Positions 35,563 through 44,780 of a stretch of DNA of 64,000 nucleotides are shown piece after piece. The stretch is from NCBI GenBank assembly GCA_963524205.1, contig CAURED010000007.1:1-64000 (forward strand), written 5' to 3'. Positions within the stretch are counted from its first letter, which is position 1. Every line of letters starts with the position of its first letter. Position numbers and translations under genes: made by a program. This DNA comes from Aminipila sp963524205 (lineage in GTDB: Bacteria; Bacillota; Clostridia; Peptostreptococcales; Anaerovoracaceae). The notes below the pieces were generated by a model. The model did no database searches, was not told the origin of the DNA, and worked only from the letters and a program-made list of their open reading frames with translations.

Positions 35563-35591
35563 TTGCAAATATAGATGAAGTGGTGTTAAAT
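35563..35591 (+). promoter_or_regulatory. candidate promoter for bcd-etfBA
   Basis: TTGCAA, a 17-base spacer and TTAAAT stand about 135 bases ahead of bcd. The rest of this gap is A+T-rich, with a TGTTA/TAACA pair near 35603-35622 that could be a redox-regulator site. I would not assign it. Confidence 0.4.
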
Positions 35592-35726
35592 GTATAGTAT
35601 ATGCTGTTATATATTTAACTAACATAAGCTTATGATAAAAAGTATAAAACTAAAGTACATAAGCGAACAAAAGGTCACTTTTACATATTAAAGTGCGCCA
35701 TTATTATAATTTAAGGAGGCATTTAC

Positions 35727-36872
35727 ATGAACTTTCAACTAACGAAAGAACAAGAATTTGTAAGAAAAATGGTAAGAGAGTTTGCTGTTAATGAAGTTGA
35801 ACCGTTGGCTGCTGACATTGATCAGGAGCATAGATTTCCGGTTGAGACTGTTGAAAAAATGGCAAAGTATGGTCTGCTAGGTATTCCATTTTCTACTGAA
35901 TATGGTGGAGCTGGTGGAGACCACATCTCATACGCTATCACAGTAGAAGAATTGTCAAGAGTATGTGCATCAACAGGTGTTATCTGTTCAGCTCATACAT
36001 CACTTTGCTGCTGGCCTATTTTTGCATGGGGAACAGAAGAACAGAAGAAAAAGTATTTACCTGATTTATTATCAGGAAAGAAATTAGGAGCTTTCGGTTT
36101 AACTGAACCAAATGCAGGTACAGATGCTGCTGGACAGCAGACAAGAGCCGTAAAAGATGGCGACGATTATATCCTAAATGGAGCTAAAGTATTTATTACA
36201 AATGGTGGATATGCTGAAACTTTTGTAATAATGGCTATGACTGATAAATCAAAGGGAACTAGAGGCGGTATTTCTGCATTTATCATAGAAAAGAGCGACG
36301 AAGGTTTCTCAATTGGTAAGACTGAAGATAAGATGGGTATCTGCGCATCTTCAACTACAGAACTTATTATGCAGAATTGCAGAATTCCTGCTGACAGAAT
36401 GTTAGGTGGCGTTGGTGACGGATTTAAGGTTGCTATGTCAACTCTTGATGGCGGTCGTATTGGTATCGCTTCACAGGCATTAGGTATTGCACAGGGAGCA
36501 TTTGATGTTACAGTTGAATACATGAAGGCTAGAAAACAGTTTGGTAAGAAGCTTTCTCAGATGGAAGCTCTTCAGTTTGAAATTGCTGACATGAGAACTC
36601 GTATCGAAGCTTCAAGACTTCTAATTTACCAAGCAGCAGATATGAAGGACAAACATCTTAATTATGGTCCTAAGTCTGCTATGGCTAAGTTATTTGCTGC
36701 AGAAACTGCTATGTACGTAACAACTAAGGCTGTTCAGTTACACGGTGGTTATGGTTACACTAAGGACTACCCAGTTGAAAGAATGATGAGAGACGCTAAG
36801 ATCACTGAGATCTATGAAGGAACATCTGAAGTTCAGAAGATCGTAATCGCTGCATCAGTATTTGGTAAATAA
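35727..36872 (+). CDS. bcd: acyl-CoA dehydrogenase (butyryl-CoA dehydrogenase type)
   Basis: A protein of 381 residues with AAGGAGG ahead. It has FAD-binding and substrate segments (GLTEPNAGTDAAGQQT, KVFITNGG) and the catalytic glutamate in EIYEGTSEVQKI. Codon use is noticeably richer in GCT/CTT/AAG than its neighbours, fitting high expression. Together with the two electron-transfer flavoprotein genes behind it, it would form a Bcd-Etf complex that reduces crotonyl-CoA or a similar enoyl-CoA with NADH, possibly bifurcating to ferredoxin. The exact acyl-CoA cannot be read from sequence. Confidence 0.88.
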   Translation: MNFQLTKEQEFVRKMVREFAVNEVEPLAADIDQEHRFPVETVEKMAKYGLLGIPFSTEYGGAGGDHISYAITVEELSRVCASTGVICSAHTSLCCWPIFAWGTEEQKKKYLPDLLSGKKLGAFGLTEPNAGTDAAGQQTRAVKDGDDYILNGAKVFITNGGYAETFVIMAMTDKSKGTRGGISAFIIEKSDEGFSIGKTEDKMGICASSTTELIMQNCRIPADRMLGGVGDGFKVAMSTLDGGRIGIASQALGIAQGAFDVTVEYMKARKQFGKKLSQMEALQFEIADMRTRIEASRLLIYQAADMKDKHLNYGPKSAMAKLFAAETAMYVTTKAVQLHGGYGYTKDYPVERMMRDAKITEIYEGTSEVQKIVIAASVFGK

Positions 36873-36892
36873 AGAAGAAGGAGGAAATAGAA

Positions 36893-37693
36893 ATGGCATT
36901 TAAAATTATCGTATGCGCAAAGCAGGTTCCTGATACAAACGTTATTAAGATTAACCCTAAGACAGGAACTCTTATCAGAGACGGCGTACCTAGCATTTTA
37001 AATCATGATGATGCTAACGCTTTAGAAGAAGCATTAAAAATTAAGGATCAGTATCCTGATACACATATTACAGTTATCACTATGGGACCTCCACAGGCTA
37101 ATGACTTATTAATGGAATGTTTAGCTAAGGGAGCTGATGAAGGTATCCTAGTATCTGACAGAGCTGTTGGTGGTTCTGATACATGGGCTACTTCAAACAC
37201 TCTTGAAGCAGCAGTTAAGAAGGTTGGAGCATTTGATCTTATCTTCGCTGGTCGTCAGGCTATCGATGGAGATACTGCTCAGGTAGGACCTCAGCTTGCT
37301 GAAAAATTAGGAATACCTCAGGTAACTTATGTAGAAGAATTTAAAATGGATAAGAACATGAAGGATATCACTGTTAAGAGACAGTTAGAAGATGGTTATG
37401 AAATAATCAAACTTCAGACTCCTTGCATGCTTACTACTATTAAAGAACTTAACGTTCCTAGATACATGTCAATGGCTGGCATCTTCGGAGCTAAGAATAA
37501 GGAAATGAAGGTTTGGAACGCAAAGGATATCGAAGTAGATTTAACTAAGGTTGGTCTTGAAGCTTCTCCTACAAACGTATTCAGATCATTTACTCCTGCT
37601 CCAAAGGGCAAGGGTGTTACTATTGAAGGTGACACAAATAATGATATTGCAAAGAAGCTTTTAGTTAACCTAAAAGGTAAGCATGTAATCTAA
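36893..37693 (+). CDS. etfB: electron transfer flavoprotein beta subunit
   Basis: A protein of 266 residues, with GGAGG nine bases ahead. Family marks include CAKQVPDTNVIKINPKTGTL, FAGRQAIDGDTAQVGPQLAE and the AMP/FAD-binding LNVPRYMSMAGI. The variable start of EtfB in bifurcating systems binds FAD in place of AMP, but I cannot decide this by eye. It lies 20 bases behind bcd and 20 before etfA. Confidence 0.92.
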   Translation: MAFKIIVCAKQVPDTNVIKINPKTGTLIRDGVPSILNHDDANALEEALKIKDQYPDTHITVITMGPPQANDLLMECLAKGADEGILVSDRAVGGSDTWATSNTLEAAVKKVGAFDLIFAGRQAIDGDTAQVGPQLAEKLGIPQVTYVEEFKMDKNMKDITVKRQLEDGYEIIKLQTPCMLTTIKELNVPRYMSMAGIFGAKNKEMKVWNAKDIEVDLTKVGLEASPTNVFRSFTPAPKGKGVTIEGDTNNDIAKKLLVNLKGKHVI

Positions 37694-37713
37694 GAAGGAG
37701 GAGGAATTTTATA

Positions 37714-38994
37714 ATGGCTATTCAAGTAATTAAAGATAAATGTAAAGGTTGCCAGCTTTGTGTAAAAGCATGTCCATTCAATGCTATTGATATGGAAGGT
37801 AAGCTAGCTGTAATTAATGAAAAGTGTACAGCTTGTAAAGCTTGTATCGCAAAGTGCCCATTCAATGCTATTGAAAACACTGGTAGCGATGAAGTTGTAG
37901 ATTTAAGTGCGTATAAGAATATTTGGGTATTCGCTGAACAGAGAGACGGAAAGTTAATGAACGTAGCTCTTGAATTAATTGGTGAAGGTTACAGACTTGC
38001 TAAGGAAATCAGCGAAGATACAAAAGTTTGTGCTGTTCTAATTGGTGATGGAATTGGTAACTTAGCTGACGAATGTTATGCTTATGGTGCTGATGAAGTA
38101 ATTCTTATTGAAGATCCTCTTCTAAAGAATTTCACAACTGATGCTTATACTAAGGTTATCACAGATGCTATTCACGAATATAAGCCTGAAATCGTACTTT
38201 ATGGTGCAACTCATATTGGTAGAGACTTAGCTCCAAGAGTAGCAGCTAGATGTAACACAGGTCTAACAGCTGACTGTACAAGACTTGACGTTAAAGTATC
38301 AAGCTACATTGAATTCGCTAAGAAGAACACTACATTAGATACATCAACATTAGACCCTACTGATCCTTCAACAGGAATCAAGCAGACTCGTCCTGCTTTT
38401 GGTGGTAACCTAATGGCTACAATTATTTGTCCTAGAACTAGACCTCAGATGTCAACTGTAAGACCTGGAGTAATGCAGAAGAGAGAAAAGGTTGAAGGCG
38501 CTAAGGGTGAATTAGTAGTATTCAAGCCAGCACTTACAGCTGCTGATATTAAGACTACTATCATTGAAATTGTTAAGTCAGCTAAGGAAATGGTATCATT
38601 AACTGATGCAGATATTATCTGTTCTGCAGGTAGAGGTATTGGTGATGCTTCTGGTTTCGATCTTATGAAGAAGTTCGCTGATAAAGTTGGCGGAGTTGTT
38701 GGTTCATCAAGAGCTTGCGTTGATGCTGGATGGATTGATCATTCACATCAGGTTGGCCAGACTGGTACAACTGTAAAGCCTAAAATTTACTTTGCTTGTG
38801 GTATTTCAGGAGCTATTCAGCATTTAGCTGGTATGCAGACTTCTGACATCATTGTTGCTATCAACAAGGATGCAGATGCTCCTATGATGGAAGTTGCTGA
38901 CTATGCAATTTGTGGAGACCTTTATAAGGTAATCCCTGAAATCATGGCTGAATGGGACAATGCTGAAGCTCTTTATGATGCTTCAACAAAATAA
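37714..38994 (+). CDS. etfA: electron transfer flavoprotein alpha subunit with N-terminal ferredoxin domain
   Basis: A protein of 426 residues, about 90 more than ordinary EtfA. Residues 1-65 add a two-[4Fe-4S] ferredoxin domain (CKGCQLCVKACPFNAI; CTACKACIAKCPFNAI). The rest is EtfA with the C-terminal FAD site SSRACVDAGWIDHSHQVGQT and GISGAIQHLAGM. Ferredoxin-fused EtfA is seen in several anaerobes and suggests electron exchange with ferredoxin directly on the complex. Confidence 0.92.
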   Translation: MAIQVIKDKCKGCQLCVKACPFNAIDMEGKLAVINEKCTACKACIAKCPFNAIENTGSDEVVDLSAYKNIWVFAEQRDGKLMNVALELIGEGYRLAKEISEDTKVCAVLIGDGIGNLADECYAYGADEVILIEDPLLKNFTTDAYTKVITDAIHEYKPEIVLYGATHIGRDLAPRVAARCNTGLTADCTRLDVKVSSYIEFAKKNTTLDTSTLDPTDPSTGIKQTRPAFGGNLMATIICPRTRPQMSTVRPGVMQKREKVEGAKGELVVFKPALTAADIKTTIIEIVKSAKEMVSLTDADIICSAGRGIGDASGFDLMKKFADKVGGVVGSSRACVDAGWIDHSHQVGQTGTTVKPKIYFACGISGAIQHLAGMQTSDIIVAINKDADAPMMEVADYAICGDLYKVIPEIMAEWDNAEALYDASTK

Positions 38995-39022
38995 GCTTTG
39001 AGATTTTTATAATATTAAAATA

Positions 39023-39054
39023 AAAAATCCGGCAGGTTTCTGCCGGATTTTTTT
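39023..39054 (+). terminator. Rho-independent terminator after etfA
   Basis: AAAATCCGGCAG and CTGCCGGATTTT form a perfect stem with a T-run. Confidence 0.93.
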
Positions 39055-39132
39055 AACAAGATAGATTATTATCCATTTGTATGGGTATATAATATTTATT
39101 ACAGTTATTAACTTATGAAAGGAAGTGTAAAT

Positions 39133-39342
39133 ATGATTTCTGAAGGAAACAACATTCAAAAAAAAGGGGTCGCACATATTGATGGAAAAAAATGTATAGG
39201 TTGTGGCAGCTGTAAACGAAATTGCGAATTTGGAGCAATTTTAAGAGGCAAAGAGTATTATATTATTAATGAAGAAAAATGTGTAAATTGTAAAGTGTGT
39301 GCTTCTAAATGTCCAGCTGATGCGATTACTTATAGTTCGTAA
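39133..39342 (+). CDS. small two-[4Fe-4S] ferredoxin
   Basis: A protein of 69 residues; ATG chosen because GAAAGGAAG precedes it, rather than the one at 39115. Two CxxCxxCxxxC clusters: CIGCGSCKRNCEFGAI and CVNCKVCASKCPADAI. A ten-residue polar N-terminal extension precedes the fold. It is a soluble low-potential electron carrier; partners are likely the Etf complex upstream or other flavoenzymes. It is transcribed on its own. Confidence 0.9.
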   Translation: MISEGNNIQKKGVAHIDGKKCIGCGSCKRNCEFGAILRGKEYYIINEEKCVNCKVCASKCPADAITYSS

Positions 39343-39375
39343 AGGAACTTACAATTTTAATTTGATACACTATTT

Positions 39376-39960
39376 TTATTTAAAAATTTTGTTGTATTCC
39401 ATTTCTATTCTATTCCATGGGAATCCAATTACATTATTTAAATCTCCTTCAATATAATCTACATATTTGCCAAAAGTTCCTTGAATAGCATATGCACCTG
39501 CTTTATCATAAGGCTCTGGTGTATCTAAATATGCATTTATCTCTTTTTCTGTATAATCTCTAAAGAAAACTTTTGTTACTTCACAAAAACAATGTCTTAT
39601 GGGGGTGTCTGCCTGTAATATGCATACACCTGTTGCTACATAATGAGCTTCTCCTTTTAAATTCCACAGAATATCGTAAGCATCCTGTCTGTCTTTTGGC
39701 TTACCAATAACTTTATCTTTATAAACCATAGTGTCAGCGGCGATAATAACAGGATTATTGTGATTTGATTCTAAAACTTTTTCTTCAACAAATAAGGCTT
39801 TCTTTAATGCAAGATACATAACAGCATCCTGCATCTCTGCTCCTTGGGGAATGGTTTCATCAACATCGGCGGGCATTATATTTGGATATATGCCATTCTG
39901 ATGCATTATTTCAATACGCCTAGGTGATGATGATGCTAAAACAATATTTTTTTTATCCAT
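39376..39960 (-). CDS. maf: Maf-like nucleoside triphosphate pyrophosphatase
   Basis: A protein of 194 residues. It begins NIVLASSSPRRIEIM, the nucleotide-binding loop of Maf proteins, and also has DVDET, ADTMVYKDKVIGKP and YDKAGAYAIQG. It hydrolyses dTTP/UTP or modified nucleotides to monophosphates, which counters misincorporation. It is encoded against the flow of its neighbours. Confidence 0.92.
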   Translation of the reverse strand: MDKKNIVLASSSPRRIEIMHQNGIYPNIMPADVDETIPQGAEMQDAVMYLALKKALFVEEKVLESNHNNPVIIAADTMVYKDKVIGKPKDRQDAYDILWNLKGEAHYVATGVCILQADTPIRHCFCEVTKVFFRDYTEKEINAYLDTPEPYDKAGAYAIQGTFGKYVDYIEGDLNNVIGFPWNRIEMEYNKIFK

Positions 39961-40017
39961 TATTTAAAATCTCCTTGAATGTTATAGTACAGAAAAACTG
40001 TATTAATTATGAGAAAC

Positions 40018-40053
40018 ATTATATCATAAATTTAATAAAAATTATGATATAAT
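40018..40053. repeat. 12-base perfect inverted repeat between maf and spoVAC
   Basis: ATTATATCATAA and TTATGATATAAT flank 12 A+T-rich bases. It lies in the divergent region and could be an operator, overlapping -10 boxes, or a weak terminator. No decision is possible from sequence. Confidence 0.4.
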
Positions 40054-40197
40054 CTGTCATCTCCAGTCTGTCATTTTGATGACAACAAAAGACCATTAAT
40101 AAAATACAAAAGAATATGGAATACGTATCTATGTGTAAATTAAAAAATATGGGAAATACTATAACAGAATTGTAGGACAGATTGAAGGGAGATATAT

Positions 40198-40665
40198 ATG
40201 GAGAATAAAGAAGAGCAAAAGAAAAAGGCAGCAAAAGCTTATGAAAAATATGCAGACCAATTTACGCCTAAACCAAAATATTTTGCAAATTGTGTAAGAG
40301 CTTTTTTATCAGGAGGAATTATTTGTCTTATAGCTCTTTTCTTAAGTAATTCTTTTATTGCAAATGGTATGAATAAAGATACAGCGGGAAGCTTTGTAAC
40401 TATTATTTTAGTATGTACAGCTCAGCTTTTAACAGGAATAGGTGTATTTGATTCTATTGCGAAATTCGCTGGAGCAGGGGTGATTGTGCCAATTACGGGG
40501 TTTGCAAATTCTATGGTTGCACCAGCTATTGAATTTAAAAAAGAAGGTTTAGTTTTAGGTACAGGTGCGAAACTTTTTAGTTTGGCGGGTCCAGTGCTTG
40601 TGTGTGGTATAAGCGCAGCTACGATTATAGGAATGATTTATTGGGTAGTTGAGAGATTTTTTTAA
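40198..40665 (+). CDS. spoVAC: stage V sporulation protein AC
   Basis: A protein of 155 residues with GAAGGGAG ahead. After a polar N-terminus (AYEKYADQFTPKPKYFANCV) come four or five membrane helices, ending WVVERFF. SpoVAC is a channel-forming protein needed to move dipicolinic acid into and out of the spore. It starts the conserved C-D-E cluster. Confidence 0.93.
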   Translation: MENKEEQKKKAAKAYEKYADQFTPKPKYFANCVRAFLSGGIICLIALFLSNSFIANGMNKDTAGSFVTIILVCTAQLLTGIGVFDSIAKFAGAGVIVPITGFANSMVAPAIEFKKEGLVLGTGAKLFSLAGPVLVCGISAATIIGMIYWVVERFF

Positions 40666-40679
40666 GGAGAGGTTAAGCT

Positions 40680-41777
40680 ATGACTTTAAACAAAGCGAAT
40701 AATAAGATGGGAAAGCAGACTTTGGTTTTCTCCAATAGGCCCATTATTGCAAGCGGTGGCGCTGTAGTAGGAGTTAAAGAAGGACAAGGACCATTGGGAA
40801 CTTGGTTTGACATGGTGTTAGAGGAAGATACTTTTGGAGAAAAAACATGGGAAAAATCAGAAAGTAAAATGTTAAAAGAAGCTGTAAAAATGGCGATGAC
40901 CAGGGGAGGGAAAAATCAGTCCGAAATAGATGCTATACTTACTGGTGATTTATTAAATCAATTAATGTCGTCAGCTTTTATGGCTCGTGATATGCAAATC
41001 CCATTTATAGGTCTATATGGGGCTTGTTCAACTATGGCTGAAAGCTTATTAATGGGAAGTGTTTTAATAGATGGGGGATACGGAAGTAATATAATTACGG
41101 GAGCCTCCAGTCATTACTGCACGGCTGAAAGGCAGTTTAGAATGCCGCTTGAACACGGTAATCAGAGACCACCTTCAGCACAGTGGACAGCTACCGCGGC
41201 GGGAGCAATTTTGCTTGAGAGCAATAGCAATCAAATAACGGAAGAGCTAAAACCTATGATTATAGATAATAGTAAAGGAAATCCCGTTACCGAGAAAACA
41301 GTAGTCATTACTCATGGAACCTTGGGAAAAATTATTGATACAGGACTTAAGGATGCAAATCAAATGGGGGCAGCTATGGCACCTGCTTTTGTAGATACTG
41401 TGCTTAATCATCTAGAAGATACGGGGAGAAAACTATCTGATTATGATATGGTTCTAAGCGGAGATTTAGGACATATTGGGAAGCAAATAGCTATAGACTT
41501 GTTAGCAGATGCCGGGATACCTACGAAGGATTTAATAAATTGTTATGATGACTGTGGTGCAATGATTTATGAAAAAGAGCAGGATACCCATGCAGGTGGA
41601 AGTGGTTGTGGATGCTCTGCAAGTGTTTTTACAGGATATATATATAAAAGAATGAAAAAGGGAGAACTTAAAAGAGTACTTTTGATCTCCACTGGGGCCT
41701 TATTATCTACAATTAGTCCGGGACAAGGCGAATCTATACCAGGAATTGCTCATGCAGTGTGCATTGAAACCTGTTAG
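40680..41777 (+). CDS. spoVAD: stage V sporulation protein AD
   Basis: A protein of 365 residues with a thiolase-like fold (GLYGACSTMAESLLMGSVLI and a C-terminal SGCGCSASVFTGYI). SpoVAD binds dipicolinic acid. It sits between spoVAC and spoVAE with 14-base gaps. All family marks and normal length are present. Confidence 0.93.
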   Translation: MTLNKANNKMGKQTLVFSNRPIIASGGAVVGVKEGQGPLGTWFDMVLEEDTFGEKTWEKSESKMLKEAVKMAMTRGGKNQSEIDAILTGDLLNQLMSSAFMARDMQIPFIGLYGACSTMAESLLMGSVLIDGGYGSNIITGASSHYCTAERQFRMPLEHGNQRPPSAQWTATAAGAILLESNSNQITEELKPMIIDNSKGNPVTEKTVVITHGTLGKIIDTGLKDANQMGAAMAPAFVDTVLNHLEDTGRKLSDYDMVLSGDLGHIGKQIAIDLLADAGIPTKDLINCYDDCGAMIYEKEQDTHAGGSGCGCSASVFTGYIYKRMKKGELKRVLLISTGALLSTISPGQGESIPGIAHAVCIETC

Positions 41778-41791
41778 AAAGGGGGGTTATT

Positions 41792-42145
41792 ATGGAATAT
41801 TTATATTGTTTTTTGATTGGTGGGATAATATGTGTTATTGGTCAGATTTTACTTGATACAACTAAGTTAACTGCCCCTAGGGTATTAGTTATTTTTGTTG
41901 TTTCAGGAGCAGTATTACAAGGGCTGAATTTATATCAGCCATTAGTTGATTTAGCAGGAAATGGTGCAACAGTACCACTCCCTGGATTTGGATATTCATT
42001 GGCAAAGGGAGCCATGGAGGGCGCAAAAGATGGATTTCTGGCAGCATTAACTGGTGCAGTAAAAGATACCGCAGCAGGAGTCACTGTAGCAATAGTATTT
42101 GGATATATTATAGCTGTTATATTTAACCCCAAATCTATAAGATAA
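41792..42145 (+). CDS. spoVAE: stage V sporulation protein AE
   Basis: A protein of 117 residues with three membrane helices and GNGATVPLPGFGYSLAKGAM, characteristic of SpoVAEB. GGGGGG lies ahead of the ATG. With SpoVAC and SpoVAD it makes up the core dipicolinate transporter found in clostridial spore-formers. Confidence 0.92.
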   Translation: MEYLYCFLIGGIICVIGQILLDTTKLTAPRVLVIFVVSGAVLQGLNLYQPLVDLAGNGATVPLPGFGYSLAKGAMEGAKDGFLAALTGAVKDTAAGVTVAIVFGYIIAVIFNPKSIR

Positions 42146-42168
42146 GCTTTAAAATAATATAGTCATTT

Positions 42169-42213
42169 CTGCCATTGCTTCTTCATATAAGCAAGGGCAG
42201 ATTTTCTATTTTT
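42169..42213 (+). terminator. terminator-like hairpin after spoVAE
   Basis: CTGCCATTGCTT and AAGCAAGGGCAG pair with one bulge; the tail ATTTTCTATTTTTT is T-rich but interrupted. Confidence 0.6.
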
Positions 42214-42292
42214 TGTAAAGATTATTTTAGTTACAAAATTAACAGATAGTGGTACTATATAACTATAAAAAAGATTTTGAATTGAGGGAAGT

Positions 42293-42928
42293 ATGATGTT
42301 TGGATTTAAAGATGAGGAAGAAAGATTAACCGTTGTAGAAGGAGTAATTAAAAATGAATGGGAAATGTTCCAAAAAGTTGACAATATAGGTGGCAGAGCT
42401 AGTTGCCAGGATGATTGGGTAACTTTCCATATAATGAGGTTCAGTCAATATAGTGCATGGAATGATCTAATGATAAAGAGTTATGCAAAGGATATAGAAG
42501 AGGCAATTAAACAAGGCAGAAATTTAGTTATGGAAAAGTATGCTTTTATGATGGAGTTTACAAATCCACAGTATTATAAACAAGAACTAGAGCCACATTT
42601 GCCAGCTATTGATTTAGATGCTATGAATATAATAGAGGAAATTACATGGTATATGGTTGACTGCGAAAAAGAGATTGCATCTAAATTTCCAAGACTTAGC
42701 AATTCAGGCAGACCAATTGAAGCTAAAGGGGATGCTACTGGATTTACATCTGTAGAAACTTATGCAAAGGGTGAAATGAAGACTTATTCAAAGGATACTT
42801 TGAAACTTTATTTAGATTATGTCAGATCAAATAGGGCGGCAGGAAAAAATCTTGCTATGATCGTGCAGGATACAATGGTAAAAATGTATGGATATAGTTC
42901 TATACAAGATGCAGAAAATAAGCTGTAA
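42293..42928 (+). CDS. DUF4125 family protein
   Basis: A protein of 211 residues with GAGGGAAG ahead of the ATG. Recognisable DUF4125 stretches are IKNEWEMFQKVDNIGGRASCQDDW split over residues 20-43, NPQYYKQELEPHLP, and YLDYVRSNRAAGKNLAMIVQ. The family is helical and uncharacterised; an invariant Glu, Trp and several acidic residues hint at a catalytic or metal site, but that is inference. It begins a three-gene unit with a TPR protein and a DUF4037 protein. In some bacteria DUF4037 and DUF4125 are linked, which supports joint function. Confidence 0.8.
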   Translation: MMFGFKDEEERLTVVEGVIKNEWEMFQKVDNIGGRASCQDDWVTFHIMRFSQYSAWNDLMIKSYAKDIEEAIKQGRNLVMEKYAFMMEFTNPQYYKQELEPHLPAIDLDAMNIIEEITWYMVDCEKEIASKFPRLSNSGRPIEAKGDATGFTSVETYAKGEMKTYSKDTLKLYLDYVRSNRAAGKNLAMIVQDTMVKMYGYSSIQDAENKL

Positions 42929-42942
42929 GTTTTATAAATAGA

Positions 42943-43818
42943 TTGGATGATGATATGGATTTAAATATATTTTTTAGAGAATTAGATTTAATTTTTAAAA
43001 CAGGTGATATAAAGAAAGCTGAGGCATTTGTTTTAGAATGGATGGAAAAATCTCAAAAAGAGGGTAATATTCCAGCTATACTTGCTATTGCAAATGAATT
43101 AGGTGGAATATACAGAGTAACAAGCAGATTTGAGGAGGGAAGGAATGCCTATTCTATAGCAGTACAGGCAATTAAGTTGTTAAAATTAGAAAATACAGAA
43201 CAACATGGAACAACCCTTTTAAATCTGGCTAGTGTATATGCAGCTTCTAAAAATAATATGGAAGCTCTAAAACTATATGAACAGGCAGCTGAAATATTTG
43301 AAAAAGCTGGGTTAAGTAATGATTATAGATTGGCAGCATTATATAACAATATAAGTCATGTATACGATGAATTACAAGAATTAGATAAGGCACAGTTAAA
43401 TGCAGAAAAATCATTAAGAATAATAGAAATGTTACCTGAATTCCCTATTGAGAAGGCTACTACATATACATCTTTAGCATGTATATATTTGAAGCAAAAA
43501 AGATATGATGAAGCAGAACGCAATTTATTTACAGCAGAGCAGATTTTTAAAAGTCAACAGGGAAAGCCGAATCCACATTATGCAGCAACGTTAAGTGCCA
43601 TGGGTGAATTATATTATTATACAGGTAATTATATTTTATGTATCAGATATTTTGAACAAGCTTTGGAAATGATTAAAAATAACTATGGTGAAAATATATC
43701 TTATGCATCAACTTGCAGAAATCTTGCACAGGTTTATGAAGTGATGGGTAATCCATCAAAAAGAAATGAGTATGAAGCCATAGCCACAGAACTTGAAGAA
43801 AGGATTAGTAAAATATGA
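42943..43818 (+). CDS. tetratricopeptide repeat protein
   Basis: A protein of 291 residues; an ATG four codons on is an alternative start, and ribosome signals are weak for both. Tandem 34-40-residue TPR units run from about 45 to 280 (for example NMEALKLYEQAAEIFEKAGL, RYDEAERNLFTAEQIF, YILCIRYFEQALEMIKNNYG). TPRs mediate protein contacts, so it likely scaffolds the products of the genes before and after it. It overlaps the DUF4037 gene by four bases. Confidence 0.88.
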   Translation: MDDDMDLNIFFRELDLIFKTGDIKKAEAFVLEWMEKSQKEGNIPAILAIANELGGIYRVTSRFEEGRNAYSIAVQAIKLLKLENTEQHGTTLLNLASVYAASKNNMEALKLYEQAAEIFEKAGLSNDYRLAALYNNISHVYDELQELDKAQLNAEKSLRIIEMLPEFPIEKATTYTSLACIYLKQKRYDEAERNLFTAEQIFKSQQGKPNPHYAATLSAMGELYYYTGNYILCIRYFEQALEMIKNNYGENISYASTCRNLAQVYEVMGNPSKRNEYEAIATELEERISKI

Positions 43819-44759
43819 GGACGACAGGACTTGAATTATCAAAGGCTTACTATGAAGCTTATGGTAGAAGTATGATACACAATCAATTTCCAGAATATGA
43901 GAAATATACTGCTGTTGGCCTTGTAGGTGAAGGCTCTGAATGTTTAGGTTTTGATGATGATCTCTCAGAAGATCATGATTTTGGACCAGGATTCTGTATT
44001 TGGCTTCCAGAAGAAGTATTTAAGGCTATAGGTCCTCAAATGCAGCATGCATATGAAAATCTGCCAAAGGCTTTTGAAAATAAATATCGATTAGAAACTA
44101 TGGAGGGAAGAGGCAGAATTGGAGTTTTTAATATAAATGAGTTTTATAAAAAATATATTGGCTGCTCAGGAATTCCTAAAAATAATGTGGAATGGATGTT
44201 TATTCCTGAAAATAGTTTATGTACGGTTTCAAATGGAAAAGTCTTTTCAGATTCTTTAGGGGAATTTACTTCTATTAGAAATGAATTACTTAAATTTTAC
44301 CCAAAGGATATTTTCCTAAAGAAAATTGTTGCCAGAATGGCGGTAATGTCGCAAGCAGGTCAATATAATTATGAGCGCTGTATGAAAAGAGGAGAGTTTG
44401 CGGCTGCTTATCTGGCATGCAGTGAATTTATACAGGCAGCCGTTTCAGCAGTTTACCTGCTAAACAGAAAGTACATGCCATTTTATAAATGGATGTTTAG
44501 AGGCATGAATAACCTACTTGTTTTAGGAGAAGTAAAAGCGCTGTTAGAGAAGCTGGTACTTCTTTCGGATACCCCTGAAAATACCATAAAAAAAGTAAAT
44601 ATAATAGAAGATGTATGTATTAAGATTAGGGAAGAATTAAATCGACAGGAAATTGTTAGAGGTATAGATAATTTCCTTCAAAATCATTGCTATGAGGTTA
44701 TGAATTCAATTTCTGACCCTCAGATTCGAAATTTACCAATTATTTATGATTGTAAATAA
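43815..44759 (+). CDS. DUF4037 family protein, nucleotidyltransferase-like
   Basis: A protein of 314 residues. The N-terminus reads AVGLVGEGSECLGFDDDLSE, then DHDFGPGFCIWLP. The GxGSE...D...DxDxG order is that of minimal nucleotidyltransferases, with DHD supplying metal ligands. The C-terminal half is helical (ARMAVMSQAGQYNYERCMKR), similar to the substrate-binding part of such enzymes. What is modified is unknown. Its start is embedded in the stop of the TPR gene (ATGA), so the two are coupled. Confidence 0.82.
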   Translation: MRTTGLELSKAYYEAYGRSMIHNQFPEYEKYTAVGLVGEGSECLGFDDDLSEDHDFGPGFCIWLPEEVFKAIGPQMQHAYENLPKAFENKYRLETMEGRGRIGVFNINEFYKKYIGCSGIPKNNVEWMFIPENSLCTVSNGKVFSDSLGEFTSIRNELLKFYPKDIFLKKIVARMAVMSQAGQYNYERCMKRGEFAAAYLACSEFIQAAVSAVYLLNRKYMPFYKWMFRGMNNLLVLGEVKALLEKLVLLSDTPENTIKKVNIIEDVCIKIREELNRQEIVRGIDNFLQNHCYEVMNSISDPQIRNLPIIYDCK

Positions 44760-44780
44760 AATATAAATATTAGTAACAAT

